A stretch of DNA of 32,388 bases from a virus: positions 1 through 32,388 of the IMG/VR virus record IMGVR_UViG_3300008261_003018. The stretch is one strand, 5' to 3'. The translations under genes and the position numbers were made by a program. Below the pieces are notes generated by a model, which was given only the letters and a program-made list of their open reading frames with translations, did no database searches and was not told the origin of the DNA. Below are positions 1-6,356 of the stretch, piece by piece (the first letter of the stretch is position 1; each line of letters opens with the position of its first letter).

Positions 1-1
1 A

Positions 2-373
2 GTTTGGTGTAAAGGTAAATCTGACAATCCAAATTTCAACAAGAAAAAGTGGTTTGATATCAATGACATTATTTTAAATAAATATATTACTATTCGGGAC
101 TTATTTAATGGGGCACATTACAATTTTACCGTACAACAATACACTGGCTTCAAAGATAAAAATGGTCGAGAAATTTACGAAGGCGATATACTACAGTACA
201 CAGCACCTAAGTTCCAAACTTTTAAAGCGAAGGACACAACAGAATCTGGATTGGTAATTTTTGATCGCGCGGTTTTTTGGTGCAATTATCCGCTATATGA
301 GGTTGTTTCTCCAGACTGGAATTGTATAATTATTGGTAATATTTATGAATACGAGGGGCCAATTAATGGTTAA
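2..373 (+). CDS. YopX-family phage protein, C-terminal part (5' end outside window)
   Basis: The reading frame is open from base 2 to the TAA at 371-373 (123 codons visible), so the N-terminus lies upstream of the window. The segment QYTGFKDKNGREIYEGDIL is the hallmark of the YopX family: a YTGLKDKNG core, then an (I/V)YEGDI strand. It continues into a small beta-rich region and ends GNIYEYEGPING, where the GNIYE motif is also typical of the family. YopX proteins are widespread in phages and Gram-positive prophages; their function is not established. The stop codon overlaps the start of the next gene by 8 nt, and that gene's Shine-Dalgarno (GAGGGG, 353-358) lies inside this coding sequence. 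The family call is firm; the role is unknown. Confidence 0.85.
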   Translation, partial: VWCKGKSDNPNFNKKKWFDINDIILNKYITIRDLFNGAHYNFTVQQYTGFKDKNGREIYEGDILQYTAPKFQTFKAKDTTESGLVIFDRAVFWCNYPLYEVVSPDWNCIIIGNIYEYEGPING

Positions 374-914
374 AGGTGTAAAAGGTTTTCAAAAAGGACA
401 CAAGCATAGCCTAGAAACTAAAATAAAAATAGGGAATGCCAATAGAAACCAAATATATTTCAACTGTGAATATTGCGGTAAAGAATCAAGCGATAGACCA
501 TCGCATTATGCAAGAAAAAAAAGACACTTTTGCTCTATAGACTGTTATTCAAAATTCAGAATTGAATTGCTACCTTTTAATGAACAACACGCTTATAAGG
601 GTGTTAGAAAAGAGGGTGAATCTAAACAAGTGTATCATCGCAATTATTGTAAAAACAATCCTGAAAACATGGCACATTTAAAAGCAAGGAGATATGCAAG
701 GGAAAGAAATGCAAAAGGGACTCATTCATTACAGCAATGGAAAGAATTAAAAATTAAACATAATAGTAAATGTGCTATTTGCGGATTAGAAAAATCTTTA
801 ACAAAAGACCATATTATTCCCCTTTCTAAAGGAGGGTCTGATTATATTGAAAATATTCAGCCTTTATGTAGAAACTGTAATTCTAAAAAATATAATAAAA
901 TCCCAAACTACTAA
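366..914 (+). CDS. HNH endonuclease, probable free-standing homing endonuclease
   Basis: This 182-residue protein has two metal-binding modules. Near the N-terminus, C34-x2-C37 and C56-x3-C60 form a zinc finger following a NUMOD3-like stretch (GHKHSLETKIKIG, 11-23). At the C-terminus lies a canonical HNH/ββα-metal nuclease: C136-x2-C139, then DHIIPLSKGGSD (148-159, with the catalytic D-H pair), then N163 and C168-x2-C171. I chose ATG 366 because GAGGGG at 353-358 sits about 7 nt upstream; a longer in-frame reading reaches back to 333 but has no good ribosome site. Such enzymes nick or cut DNA and spread by copying themselves into uncut alleles. The gene is rich in AAA and ATA codons and contains no GGCCCG hexamer, unlike many neighbours, consistent with recent arrival. 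Confidence 0.85.
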   Translation: MVKGVKGFQKGHKHSLETKIKIGNANRNQIYFNCEYCGKESSDRPSHYARKKRHFCSIDCYSKFRIELLPFNEQHAYKGVRKEGESKQVYHRNYCKNNPENMAHLKARRYARERNAKGTHSLQQWKELKIKHNSKCAICGLEKSLTKDHIIPLSKGGSDYIENIQPLCRNCNSKKYNKIPNY

Positions 915-915
915 A

Positions 916-937
916 GTTGACACTAGAGAGTGTTAGC
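916..937 (+). promoter_or_regulatory. RNA hairpin covering the ribosome site of the 939 gene
   Basis: Bases 916-924 (GTTGACACT) pair with 929-937 (AGTGTTAGC) around an AGAG tetraloop. This gives nine pairs, two of them G-U. It begins one base after the HNH stop codon and ends one base before ATG 939. The only plausible Shine-Dalgarno (AGAGAG, 925-930) is inside it. It may dampen translation of the small gene or mark the edge of the HNH insertion. This is read by eye and no folding energy was computed. Confidence 0.4.
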
Positions 938-938
938 A

Positions 939-1139
939 ATGAAAGCTACAATGTACACTGATTATAAATTGAAAAAGCTGTCAGAAATTACCGATTGCGA
1001 TCATAAAAACGCCCAATTTTATGGGGATTATTCCTTAGTGGGATATTATTATTGCACATCTTGCAAGTCAAAATTTTGCCCACAAGAATTTCAAGTAGAA
1101 CATTTAGGATGGTATAAATATGCAGAATCAAATGAATAA
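939..1139 (+). CDS. Small protein with a CxxC pair, unknown function
   Basis: The product is 66 residues from ATG 939; a GTG at 930 in the same frame would add three residues. AGAGAG at 925-930 is at suitable distance from 939. The sequence has a single CTSCKSKFC stretch, giving C-x2-C-x4-C, with an earlier DCDH, so a small zinc-binding knuckle is possible (C/H ligands near residues 20-22 and around 44-51). The remainder is aromatic-rich (YYYC, GWYKY). I do not recognise a family. Its 3' end overlaps the next small gene by 20 nt in another frame, as is common for tightly packed phage early genes. Confidence 0.55.
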   Translation: MKATMYTDYKLKKLSEITDCDHKNAQFYGDYSLVGYYYCTSCKSKFCPQEFQVEHLGWYKYAESNE

Positions 1140-1296
1140 ACCTTATTTATTAATAGCGGGATGGTATCATTATCCATCATCAAGAACAGGAGATTGGAGA
1201 GGCACTTATTCAACCTACGAAGAAGCAGAAGCGGCTTTAAAAAATATCAAATATGACTGGTATGAAATCGTTGATCTTAGATTGTGGACAGAATGA
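1120..1296 (+). CDS. 58-residue hypothetical protein
   Basis: The open frame from ATG 1120 to TGA 1294-1296 encodes 58 residues beginning MQNQMNKPYLLIAGW; a second ATG at 1132 would give 54. A weak ribosome site (GGAT, about 1108-1111) favours the upstream start. The protein has a hydrophobic start, then WYHYPSSRTGDWRGTYSTYE and an alpha-helical EEAEAALKNI segment, ending in DLRLWTE. This layout (strand, loop, helix, strand) resembles the small single-domain beta-alpha-beta proteins common in phages, in which a query-like residue is followed by a 'YxTYEEAEAA' helix. No function can be assigned. It fills what would otherwise be an intergenic gap of about 200 nt. Confidence 0.6.
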   Translation: MQNQMNKPYLLIAGWYHYPSSRTGDWRGTYSTYEEAEAALKNIKYDWYEIVDLRLWTE

Positions 1297-1347
1297 AACC
1301 CCGCTTAATTAGCTTAGAACTATAACGCATAAAAGGATAAGAAATTA

Positions 1348-1560
1348 ATGAATAAATATAAATACAGACTTTCATATACTGAGCAATATGCCTTAGATCA
1401 TTTCACTATAGATAGCTATGATTACGATCAAGAATTCGATACACTAGAAAACGCTTTGGCAAAATATGAATATCTTAAAGCTAAAAACATGGCTTTAAAT
1501 TGGCCTTATAGTAATTTTAAACTTATCAAGTACAAGGATATAGATCTATGCAAAGCTTAA
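1348..1560 (+). CDS. 70-residue hypothetical protein
   Basis: The start at ATG 1348 is supported by AAGGATAAG at about 1333-1341. The protein is acidic and aromatic: MNKYKYRLSYTEQY, then DSYDYDQEFDTLENALAKYEYLKAK, then a short strand FKLIKYKDID. The pattern of strand, then 'F-D-T-L-E-N-A-L-A-K-Y' helix, then strand is similar in layout to the preceding 58-residue protein (TYEEAEAALKN), so the two may be distant relatives of one small phage fold. It overlaps the next gene by 13 nt. No known family recognised. Confidence 0.6.
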   Translation: MNKYKYRLSYTEQYALDHFTIDSYDYDQEFDTLENALAKYEYLKAKNMALNWPYSNFKLIKYKDIDLCKA

Positions 1561-1874
1561 AACAAACAAAACCAACCAATTGTGGTCAGACAGTAGTAGC
1601 GATGCTATTTGATATTACTATCGAAGCGGCAGAAAAGCTGGTGGGGCACGATGGCATAACAACCGAAACCGAAATAGTTTCGCTTCTGACAAAGCACGGT
1701 CTTTTGCCCTATAAAAAAGGTAATAGGGCAGTTTGGTTGCAACTTCACAAAAATCCTAGAAATTCTAAACAAAAGCACTGGACATTGAAGGTCGATAGTG
1801 ATATAATAGATCCGTCCGGGCGAAAAGCCGAGGACTTGTGGCCCGTTGAAAAATTCTGGTTTTTAAACTATTGA
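1548..1874 (+). CDS. C39-like papain-fold cysteine peptidase domain protein
   Basis: The 108-residue protein carries the C39 peptidase signature in order. Q6 precedes the nucleophile motif TNCGQTVVAM (C12), followed by an alpha-rich middle and a KHWTLKVD strand with H77. IIDPSG then supplies D88 as the third catalytic residue. The spacing Q-x5-C, then about 65 residues to H, then 11 to D fits the peptidase C39-like family, usually about 110-140 residues. C39 enzymes cleave double-glycine leaders when fused to ABC exporters, but free-standing copies occur in phages and their substrates are unknown. The start overlaps the preceding gene by 13 nt and no transporter is nearby. Peptidase activity is inferred from the preserved triad only. 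Confidence 0.7.
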   Translation: MQSLKQTKPTNCGQTVVAMLFDITIEAAEKLVGHDGITTETEIVSLLTKHGLLPYKKGNRAVWLQLHKNPRNSKQKHWTLKVDSDIIDPSGRKAEDLWPVEKFWFLNY

Positions 1875-1880
1875 GGTAAA

Positions 1881-2579
1881 ATGATTATTCACACATTAAA
1901 TGGAAGCTTTGACTTGGATGATACTGATAATTGTCAAAGCGTAGAACTACGACATAATAGCATATGGGAACCTCATTTGCTTAAAGTTCTAGATAGGAAT
2001 ATTATTCCGGGCACTACTGTTGTAGATGCGGGATGCAACTTCGGGACTATATCTATACCTATGGCCCGAAGACTTGGCCCGAAAGGAACAGTATACTCCT
2101 TCGATATTAGCTTATACATGATAAATAAATTCATTAATAATATCAAGCTTAATAACAATCTTGCATATATAAACATTTTTAATGTTGCATTGTCCGATAA
2201 ATGCGGAGAAGAAGTATACTTTAACGATGTTCAGTTTACAGACAAAGAGCAAGTAAACTATGGAGATATAAGAATAAACAGTAAAGACAACTGCTCCGGC
2301 CAAATGATCAACACAAGAACCATCGATAGCTATGCTTTAGATAATGTAAGTTTTATTAAGGTTGACTGCCAAGGATATGATCTAAAAGTTTTAAGGGGTG
2401 CAGTTAATACTATAACTAAATATAGGCCCGTTGTAGTTTTCGAATGGGAATCGCACATGGCCGAGCCGCACGGAGACACTTTTCAAGACACTATTGATTT
2501 TTTCTCTTCTATAGATTATAAAGTAGAAAGAATAGCTAAGGATGACTGGATAGCAAAATGCACACACCCGAAAATTTAA
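1881..2579 (+). CDS. FkbM-family SAM-dependent methyltransferase
   Basis: This 232-residue protein has the class I methyltransferase glycine motif VVDAGCNFGT (47-56), an acidic residue ending the second strand (YSFD), and the FkbM-specific segment FIKVDCQGYDLKVLRGA toward the C-terminus, then VVVFEWE. FkbM enzymes O-methylate sugars or polyketides, and in phages they commonly accompany glycosyltransferases, where they cap glycans. That fits here: the next gene is a glycosyltransferase-like protein whose start lies 22 nt inside this gene. GAGGTAAA just before ATG 1881 is the likely ribosome site. The full domain is present; the acceptor is unknown. Confidence 0.85.
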   Translation: MIIHTLNGSFDLDDTDNCQSVELRHNSIWEPHLLKVLDRNIIPGTTVVDAGCNFGTISIPMARRLGPKGTVYSFDISLYMINKFINNIKLNNNLAYINIFNVALSDKCGEEVYFNDVQFTDKEQVNYGDIRINSKDNCSGQMINTRTIDSYALDNVSFIKVDCQGYDLKVLRGAVNTITKYRPVVVFEWESHMAEPHGDTFQDTIDFFSSIDYKVERIAKDDWIAKCTHPKI

Positions 2580-3448
2580 AGTTTCCTAACGAATACTTTG
2601 GAAACATCAGAGATGAATTGTATTTGTCGCAAGTAGAAGTCGGTCAAAGGATAGCTAAAAATAAAAATATTCTTTTCTGTGCTACATGCAAGGACGTTGC
2701 AAAAACAATAAAAAGGATGCTAGATATTGTAGATTATACGGGATCTTTATTTAAATCATACGATATATTTTTGTATGAAAATAATAGTTCTGATGGAACT
2801 CCTGAAATAATAAGATCAATAAATAACCCGCGAGTTATTTTACAAAGCGAGCATGTAGAAAATGCATCGTATGAACGTAATGGTGTTTCTCTAAGTCGTA
2901 GATGTAATCTTATATCTGCCGCTAGAAATAAATACATTCAATTTATAAATGATAACGCAGGAAAGTATGACTATATTTTTGTTTTCGATGCTGATATAGT
3001 AGGTGGATGGTCTTACGAAGGCGTATTATCATCCCTTTCATTTATTGAACATAGTCCAGAGATAGCCGCTATGACTTCATATTGCGTAATAGCTTCTCCT
3101 GACTGTAAAGACTTGGAAGAAGTCAATAAAGATTATTGGATAATGTTCGATAGCTTTGCCTTTCGTAGATTTGAAGACGATAAACCTGACTATATGGAGT
3201 TTTCAAACATAAAATATTCTATAAACGATCCGGTAGTAATTGTTGGTTCTAATTTTAATGGACTAGCTATATACAAGCCCGAATGCTTTATAGATAATTT
3301 TTACCCTATGAATAATGATGTTCCCGATGAATTAGCAGTATGCGAACACGTAGGCTTTCATAGAAACATATACAAAAAAACAGGTAAATATATTGTTCTA
3401 AACCCAGCCATGATAACATCAATTTCTAAACATAAATACTGTAAGTAA
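2558..3448 (+). CDS. Glycosyltransferase, GT69/CAP59-like GT-A fold
   Basis: The 296-residue product resembles fungal CAP59/alpha-1,3-mannosyltransferase (GT69)-type enzymes more than ordinary GT2 proteins. It has YENNSSDGT (from Y73), a following RR/R-N stretch (SAARNKY), and FDADIVGG with the metal-binding D144-x-D146. A late segment, VGSNFNGLAIYKP, probably lines the acceptor site, and ECH-like residues (CEHVGFHRN) follow. It would transfer a sugar from a nucleotide donor. The gene overlaps the FkbM methyltransferase by 22 nt, so the two are probably translated together and act on the same glycan. The GT-A call is firm; the GT69 subfamily is from motif memory. Confidence 0.75.
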   Translation: MHTPENLKFPNEYFGNIRDELYLSQVEVGQRIAKNKNILFCATCKDVAKTIKRMLDIVDYTGSLFKSYDIFLYENNSSDGTPEIIRSINNPRVILQSEHVENASYERNGVSLSRRCNLISAARNKYIQFINDNAGKYDYIFVFDADIVGGWSYEGVLSSLSFIEHSPEIAAMTSYCVIASPDCKDLEEVNKDYWIMFDSFAFRRFEDDKPDYMEFSNIKYSINDPVVIVGSNFNGLAIYKPECFIDNFYPMNNDVPDELAVCEHVGFHRNIYKKTGKYIVLNPAMITSISKHKYCK

Positions 3449-3449
3449 A

Positions 3450-3878
3450 ATGAAAACTCATAAAACAACATTTACTGTTTATCCCGAAGATTGTAACTAC
3501 ATGAAGGTGAATGATGGCAGTCCCATGGTTCACGGCGGTACTATGCTATTAAAAATGGATCGGGCAGCAGCAGAATTAGCCCGCCAGTATTTATATGGTA
3601 CAGAATGCGACTCCGCTTTAACAGTTGGCGTAGATGAAGTCAAATTTTTGCACGGAGCAAAGCTTGGTGACTATATAATAATAACAGTTGCCCCGAGCGA
3701 GTTTGGTAAAAAAAGAATGTCGTTTTTAGTTGAATGCCAAGTAGAACTTTGGGGCGGCGAGAGAAAACTAGTTGCATCGGGAGTTTTTAGTTTTTGCTCT
3801 TTTAAGAATGGAAAATCTCATCCTCATAATATTACTATGAATAACAATTCTAATAAAAATAAGGTATATGACATATGA
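3450..3878 (+). CDS. Hotdog-fold acyl-CoA thioesterase-like protein
   Basis: The 142-residue length matches single-hotdog thioesterases. FTVYPEDCNYMKVNDGSPM leads into HGGTMLLKMDRAAAELARQY (28-47), the long central hotdog helix with its GG and an acidic D37. It continues with VDEVKFLHGAKLGDYIIIT, the family's 'V-x-F-x-x-P-x-x-x-G-D' strand. The C-terminal strands end in ASGVFSFCSF, then an asparagine-rich tail. Family members (YciA/BACH-type, 4-hydroxybenzoyl-CoA type) hydrolyse acyl-CoA. Such a gene is unusual in a phage. It follows the glycosyltransferase by 1 nt and overlaps the SLOG gene by 4 nt. It might act in acylating glycans or altering host lipid metabolism; this is inference only. 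Confidence 0.75.
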   Translation: MKTHKTTFTVYPEDCNYMKVNDGSPMVHGGTMLLKMDRAAAELARQYLYGTECDSALTVGVDEVKFLHGAKLGDYIIITVAPSEFGKKRMSFLVECQVELWGGERKLVASGVFSFCSFKNGKSHPHNITMNNNSNKNKVYDI

Positions 3879-4342
3879 TTATTGCTGGAACAGGACATAG
3901 ACCATGCTACTGCCCATGTCTTTATGATGCCAAGCATCCTTGGCTTGTAGAAAAGAAAAAACAGTTACGGGACTCTTTAGTTGCTTACGGGCCTTCGCTT
4001 GTTATTACGGGCATGGCTATCGGTTGGGATACTTGGTTAGCACAAGAGGCTCTATTTTTAGATATACCTATTGCGTGCTATATTCCTTTTCCGGGACAAC
4101 AGAATAAATGGCCGAAAGAATCCCGTATGGAATACGATCATATTGTTTCGCGGGCTAAAATAGTAAAAAACATTAGCGACTCGTACTCCAAAAATGCATT
4201 TTTTAAACGTGATGAAGCAATGATTGATGATTGCACTCAGGTATTTGCACTCTGGAATAGCGAAGAAGTTAAATCGGGCGGGACTTATCATACTGTTCAA
4301 TACGCTTTATCTAAGGGTAAACCTATTACAAATTTTTGGTGA
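3875..4342 (+). CDS. SLOG-family Rossmann protein (YpsA/DUF1273-like)
   Basis: This 155-residue protein starts MIIAGTGHRP, the diagnostic N-terminal strand-loop of the TGHRP branch of the SLOG superfamily (DUF1273/YpsA-like). It continues with VITGMAIGWDTWLAQEAL, the 'GMA-x-G-x-D-x-x-A' nucleotide-binding turn, and PIACYIPFPGQQ. The C-terminal SGGTYHTVQYALSKGKPI corresponds to the last strand-helix with a conserved GGT. SLOG proteins bind nucleotides or ADP-ribose-like ligands, and several act as sensors or effectors in conflict systems. Phage copies are common, but their role is unproven. It overlaps the thioesterase by 4 nt (ATGA). Confidence 0.8.
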   Translation: MIIAGTGHRPCYCPCLYDAKHPWLVEKKKQLRDSLVAYGPSLVITGMAIGWDTWLAQEALFLDIPIACYIPFPGQQNKWPKESRMEYDHIVSRAKIVKNISDSYSKNAFFKRDEAMIDDCTQVFALWNSEEVKSGGTYHTVQYALSKGKPITNFW

Positions 4343-4344
4343 TT

Positions 4345-4692
4345 ATGAGAACTAAATTGATTATGCATCAGTCTACTTTACGGTACTTACTAAGTAAAAT
4401 GGAAAAATATGATGTTTGCACTTACATGAAAGGAAACAAGGTTTCTCTTTATGGCTACGAAATAGTGATAGATAATTTTCTTTGCTCCGAAACAATCAAT
4501 GAACCGGATGGATATATTTTCCCTAAAGAAAGGTTTGTAACTTACGAACCTTCTGATAGAGAATGGTGCGAGCCACTTGGAATCGGAAGAATGGGCAGGA
4601 GTTTTAAGCTTGGGGATATATTTATTGTAGACACCAGTACCGGATATATGGATTTATTTTCTTTGGAACAAGAGATTGTGGAAAGTTTTTAA
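4345..4692 (+). CDS. Hypothetical protein, unknown function
   Basis: The frame extends upstream through GTG and TTG codons, but ATG 4345 (two bases after the preceding TGA) is the simplest start, giving 115 residues. GGTGA at 4338-4342 is only a weak ribosome site, so translational coupling to the SLOG gene is likely. The protein is predicted alpha/beta without a signal or membrane segment. Visible stretches include LRYLLSKMEKYDVCTYM, RFVTYEPSDREWCEPLG and FKLGDIFIVDTSTG. I recognise no family. Confidence 0.6.
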   Translation: MRTKLIMHQSTLRYLLSKMEKYDVCTYMKGNKVSLYGYEIVIDNFLCSETINEPDGYIFPKERFVTYEPSDREWCEPLGIGRMGRSFKLGDIFIVDTSTGYMDLFSLEQEIVESF

Positions 4693-4716
4693 TACATTTG
4701 AAGAAAGATTTAAAAA

Positions 4717-4854
4717 ATGATTGCTTGCATATGCGGATTCTCAATAGAATCGATAGTTCTAATGGTTACAATTGCTATCGGCCTTATTATGGATAAGCTA
4801 GTGTGTTTTTGTAATCAATGCCGTGGAGGAATTAAGAGATGTCAAAAAACCTAA
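4717..4854 (+). CDS. 45-residue single-pass membrane peptide with cysteine-rich ends
   Basis: ATG 4717 follows AAGAAAGA (about 4702-4709) and the frame runs to TAA 4852-4854. The peptide has one hydrophobic segment (IVLMVTIAIGLIM, residues 13-25) flanked by cysteines: C4 and C6 before it, and C30, C32, C35 and C42 after it, in a basic tail ending RCQKT. Six cysteines in 45 residues is striking in this AT-rich genome. The tail could bind metal or be lipid-modified. The 3' end overlaps the following glycosyltransferase by 16 nt and contains that gene's GGAGGA ribosome site. Small membrane peptides of this type in phages often modify host envelope functions; no specific role can be given. Confidence 0.6.
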   Translation: MIACICGFSIESIVLMVTIAIGLIMDKLVCFCNQCRGGIKRCQKT

Positions 4855-5558
4855 TTGTTTCAGGGCATGTCCTGACGGGATTATATCCATACGATAAAGA
4901 ATATTCCCGTAGAAATGAATTATATGAGGACTACAAAGAATATGCCGACTTTTTAGGTGCTGATATAGAAATAAAAAAAGATCAATTCTCCAATGATCCT
5001 TTAGATTATCTATGGGAGCACGGAACTTGGCTAAAGCTTGATGTAATAATAGCATTTGCTAATAATAATAAATATGATAAAATGCTATGGATAGATTCTG
5101 ATGTAGTAATAAACAAGGAGCTAGCATATAAAGTAGACCCGCTGGAATTATATGCCAATAATCCCGAACAGCCCGAGATAGCTGTAGTTTATGATGATTT
5201 TTTACCTCTACACTATCATACATTCGATAAATTTAGTCAAAGAAAATATGACTTTTACGAGTTTATGCTTGATGGTGAAGTAAAACTTTATCACAAAATC
5301 AACTCGGCTATGTTCGTAATTAATAAAAAAGCCGCTAAAGTAATACATGAAACCTTGCTTAGTTTGCCTATGAGTATTATTTATGGGTATGAATCATGGT
5401 ACGGGCATTTTCCAAACGATGAATGTATCATTGAAATGGCAATGCCTCACTTGAAACATGAATTTTTCGACAATATTACTGAAAGCAATAGTAGAGAAGT
5501 TAAGGCGTTTACTCATTATTGCGGTATAGACCAAAAACGCACATTATTTTATGAGTAG
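4839..5558 (+). CDS. GT-A-fold glycosyltransferase (GT34/GT8-like)
   Basis: A strong GGAGGA at 4824-4829 sets ATG 4839. The 239-residue protein begins with a beta strand and YPYDKEYSRRNELYEDY. It then has WLKLDVIIAF and YDKMLWIDSDVVINKEL, in which D86-x-D88 is the metal- and nucleotide-sugar-binding DxD. The 'K-x-x-x-x-W-I/L-D-x-D-x-x-I' arrangement recalls GT34 (MNN10/GMA12) galactosyl/mannosyl transferases. Later segments NSAMFVINKKAAKVI and FPNDECIIEMAM fit the acceptor half, where a D/E follows a glycine-rich turn. It is separated from the other GTs by small genes, yet probably contributes to the same glycan chemistry. The sugar specificity cannot be read from sequence. Confidence 0.75.
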   Translation: MSKNLIVSGHVLTGLYPYDKEYSRRNELYEDYKEYADFLGADIEIKKDQFSNDPLDYLWEHGTWLKLDVIIAFANNNKYDKMLWIDSDVVINKELAYKVDPLELYANNPEQPEIAVVYDDFLPLHYHTFDKFSQRKYDFYEFMLDGEVKLYHKINSAMFVINKKAAKVIHETLLSLPMSIIYGYESWYGHFPNDECIIEMAMPHLKHEFFDNITESNSREVKAFTHYCGIDQKRTLFYE

Positions 5559-5561
5559 AAA

Positions 5562-6296
5562 ATGACAAAAAAAGATATTTTATGTAGATTAGATGACTCT
5601 TATAGCGAATCAATGCTCGGTTTTACAGAAGAAGTTGATTATGAGTTTCTTGTTCCTCGCGAATATGAATATGTAACAGCAGAAGAGTTTGATAAAGACG
5701 AAGAAGAGGAAGAAGTTACTGTAGCGTCTCTTTGGGAAAATATACGAAAGAAAAAGCAAAGAGAGGGAAAAAACTACAAGCCTGCTAAGCCCGGCGAAAA
5801 AGATCGGCCCGATCCTAAGGCATGGAAAAAAGCACAGTCAAGAGCAAAAGCGTCAATGATTGAGTTTTTCTTTAGGGATGAGGAAACAGCACTTGATATG
5901 GCTAAAAAGATTGGCTTGAATAGCATCTTTACACACACAACAAAAGACGGTGAGACTTTTTATATTCCCGGAACCTGTATGGAGGATTTAGAGGAATGGT
6001 ACGAAAATGAAGAAGAAATTACCGAAGAACTAAATGAAGAAGCTATGGCCGCTGAATATCAAGGACGAAAAGTTACTTTAAATAAGCCATTTAGAACTTC
6101 GAACGGGCCGAAGAAATTTGCTGTTTATACTAAGAATGAAAGCGGTAATGTTGTCATTGTCCGGTTTGGCGATCCAAATATGAAAATTAAGAAATCTAAT
6201 CCTGAAAGGCGTAAGTCGTTTCGGGCAAGACACAACTGCGATAATCCCGGCCCTAAATGGAAGGCCCGCTATTGGAGTTGCCAGTGGTCTTGGTAA
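5562..6296 (+). CDS. Phage protein with DUF6321-like C-terminal domain, possibly capsid-associated
   Basis: The 244-residue protein has three parts. The N-terminus is strongly acidic (FDKDEEEEEVTVASLWENI). A basic segment reads RKKKQREGKNYKPAKPGEKD and RPDPKAWKKAQ. The C-terminal domain (about 165-244) has GRKVTLNKPFRTSNGPKKFA, VRFGDPNMKIKK, RRKSFRARHNC and the ending RYWSCQWSW. That C-terminal pattern (FGDPNM, FRARHNC, PGPK, YWSCxxW) is one I know from phage proteins annotated as DUF6321 or fused to prohead proteases. No protease residues are obvious here. It is the only hint of virion morphogenesis in the window. A homing endonuclease gene sits directly downstream. Domain recognition is good; the structural role is inference. 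Confidence 0.65.
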   Translation: MTKKDILCRLDDSYSESMLGFTEEVDYEFLVPREYEYVTAEEFDKDEEEEEVTVASLWENIRKKKQREGKNYKPAKPGEKDRPDPKAWKKAQSRAKASMIEFFFRDEETALDMAKKIGLNSIFTHTTKDGETFYIPGTCMEDLEEWYENEEEITEELNEEAMAAEYQGRKVTLNKPFRTSNGPKKFAVYTKNESGNVVIVRFGDPNMKIKKSNPERRKSFRARHNCDNPGPKWKARYWSCQWSW

Positions 6297-6319
6297 CATG
6301 GATAAAAATGTCCACGATT

Positions 6320-6354
6320 TGTTCCTCTATTGAGTATGTATCGATAGAGGAACA
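6320..6354 (+). promoter_or_regulatory. Strong RNA hairpin sequestering the GIY-YIG gene's ribosome-binding site
   Basis: GTTCCTCTAT at 6321-6330 is perfectly complementary to ATAGAGGAAC at 6344-6353. Outer (6320-6354) and inner pairs (6331-6343, a G-U; 6332-6342; 6333-6341) extend it to 14 pairs around a 7-nt loop. The Shine-Dalgarno GAGGAA (6347-6352) of ATG 6357 is entirely in the 3' arm. Hairpins that hide the ribosome site are a known control for T4 homing endonuclease genes such as I-TevI. No T-run follows, so it is not a terminator. Confidence 0.75.
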
Positions 6355-6356
6355 TT

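Noticed and set aside
917-944. TTGACA at 917-922 as a further promoter
   Set aside because: At 16-17 nt downstream there is no -10-like hexamer (the ATG of the next gene falls there). The bases are better explained as one arm of the 916-937 hairpin.
1973-2303. Minus-strand open frames, here and elsewhere in the window
   Set aside because: They lie opposite genes with recognised domains, have no ribosome sites of note, and their translations show no family features.
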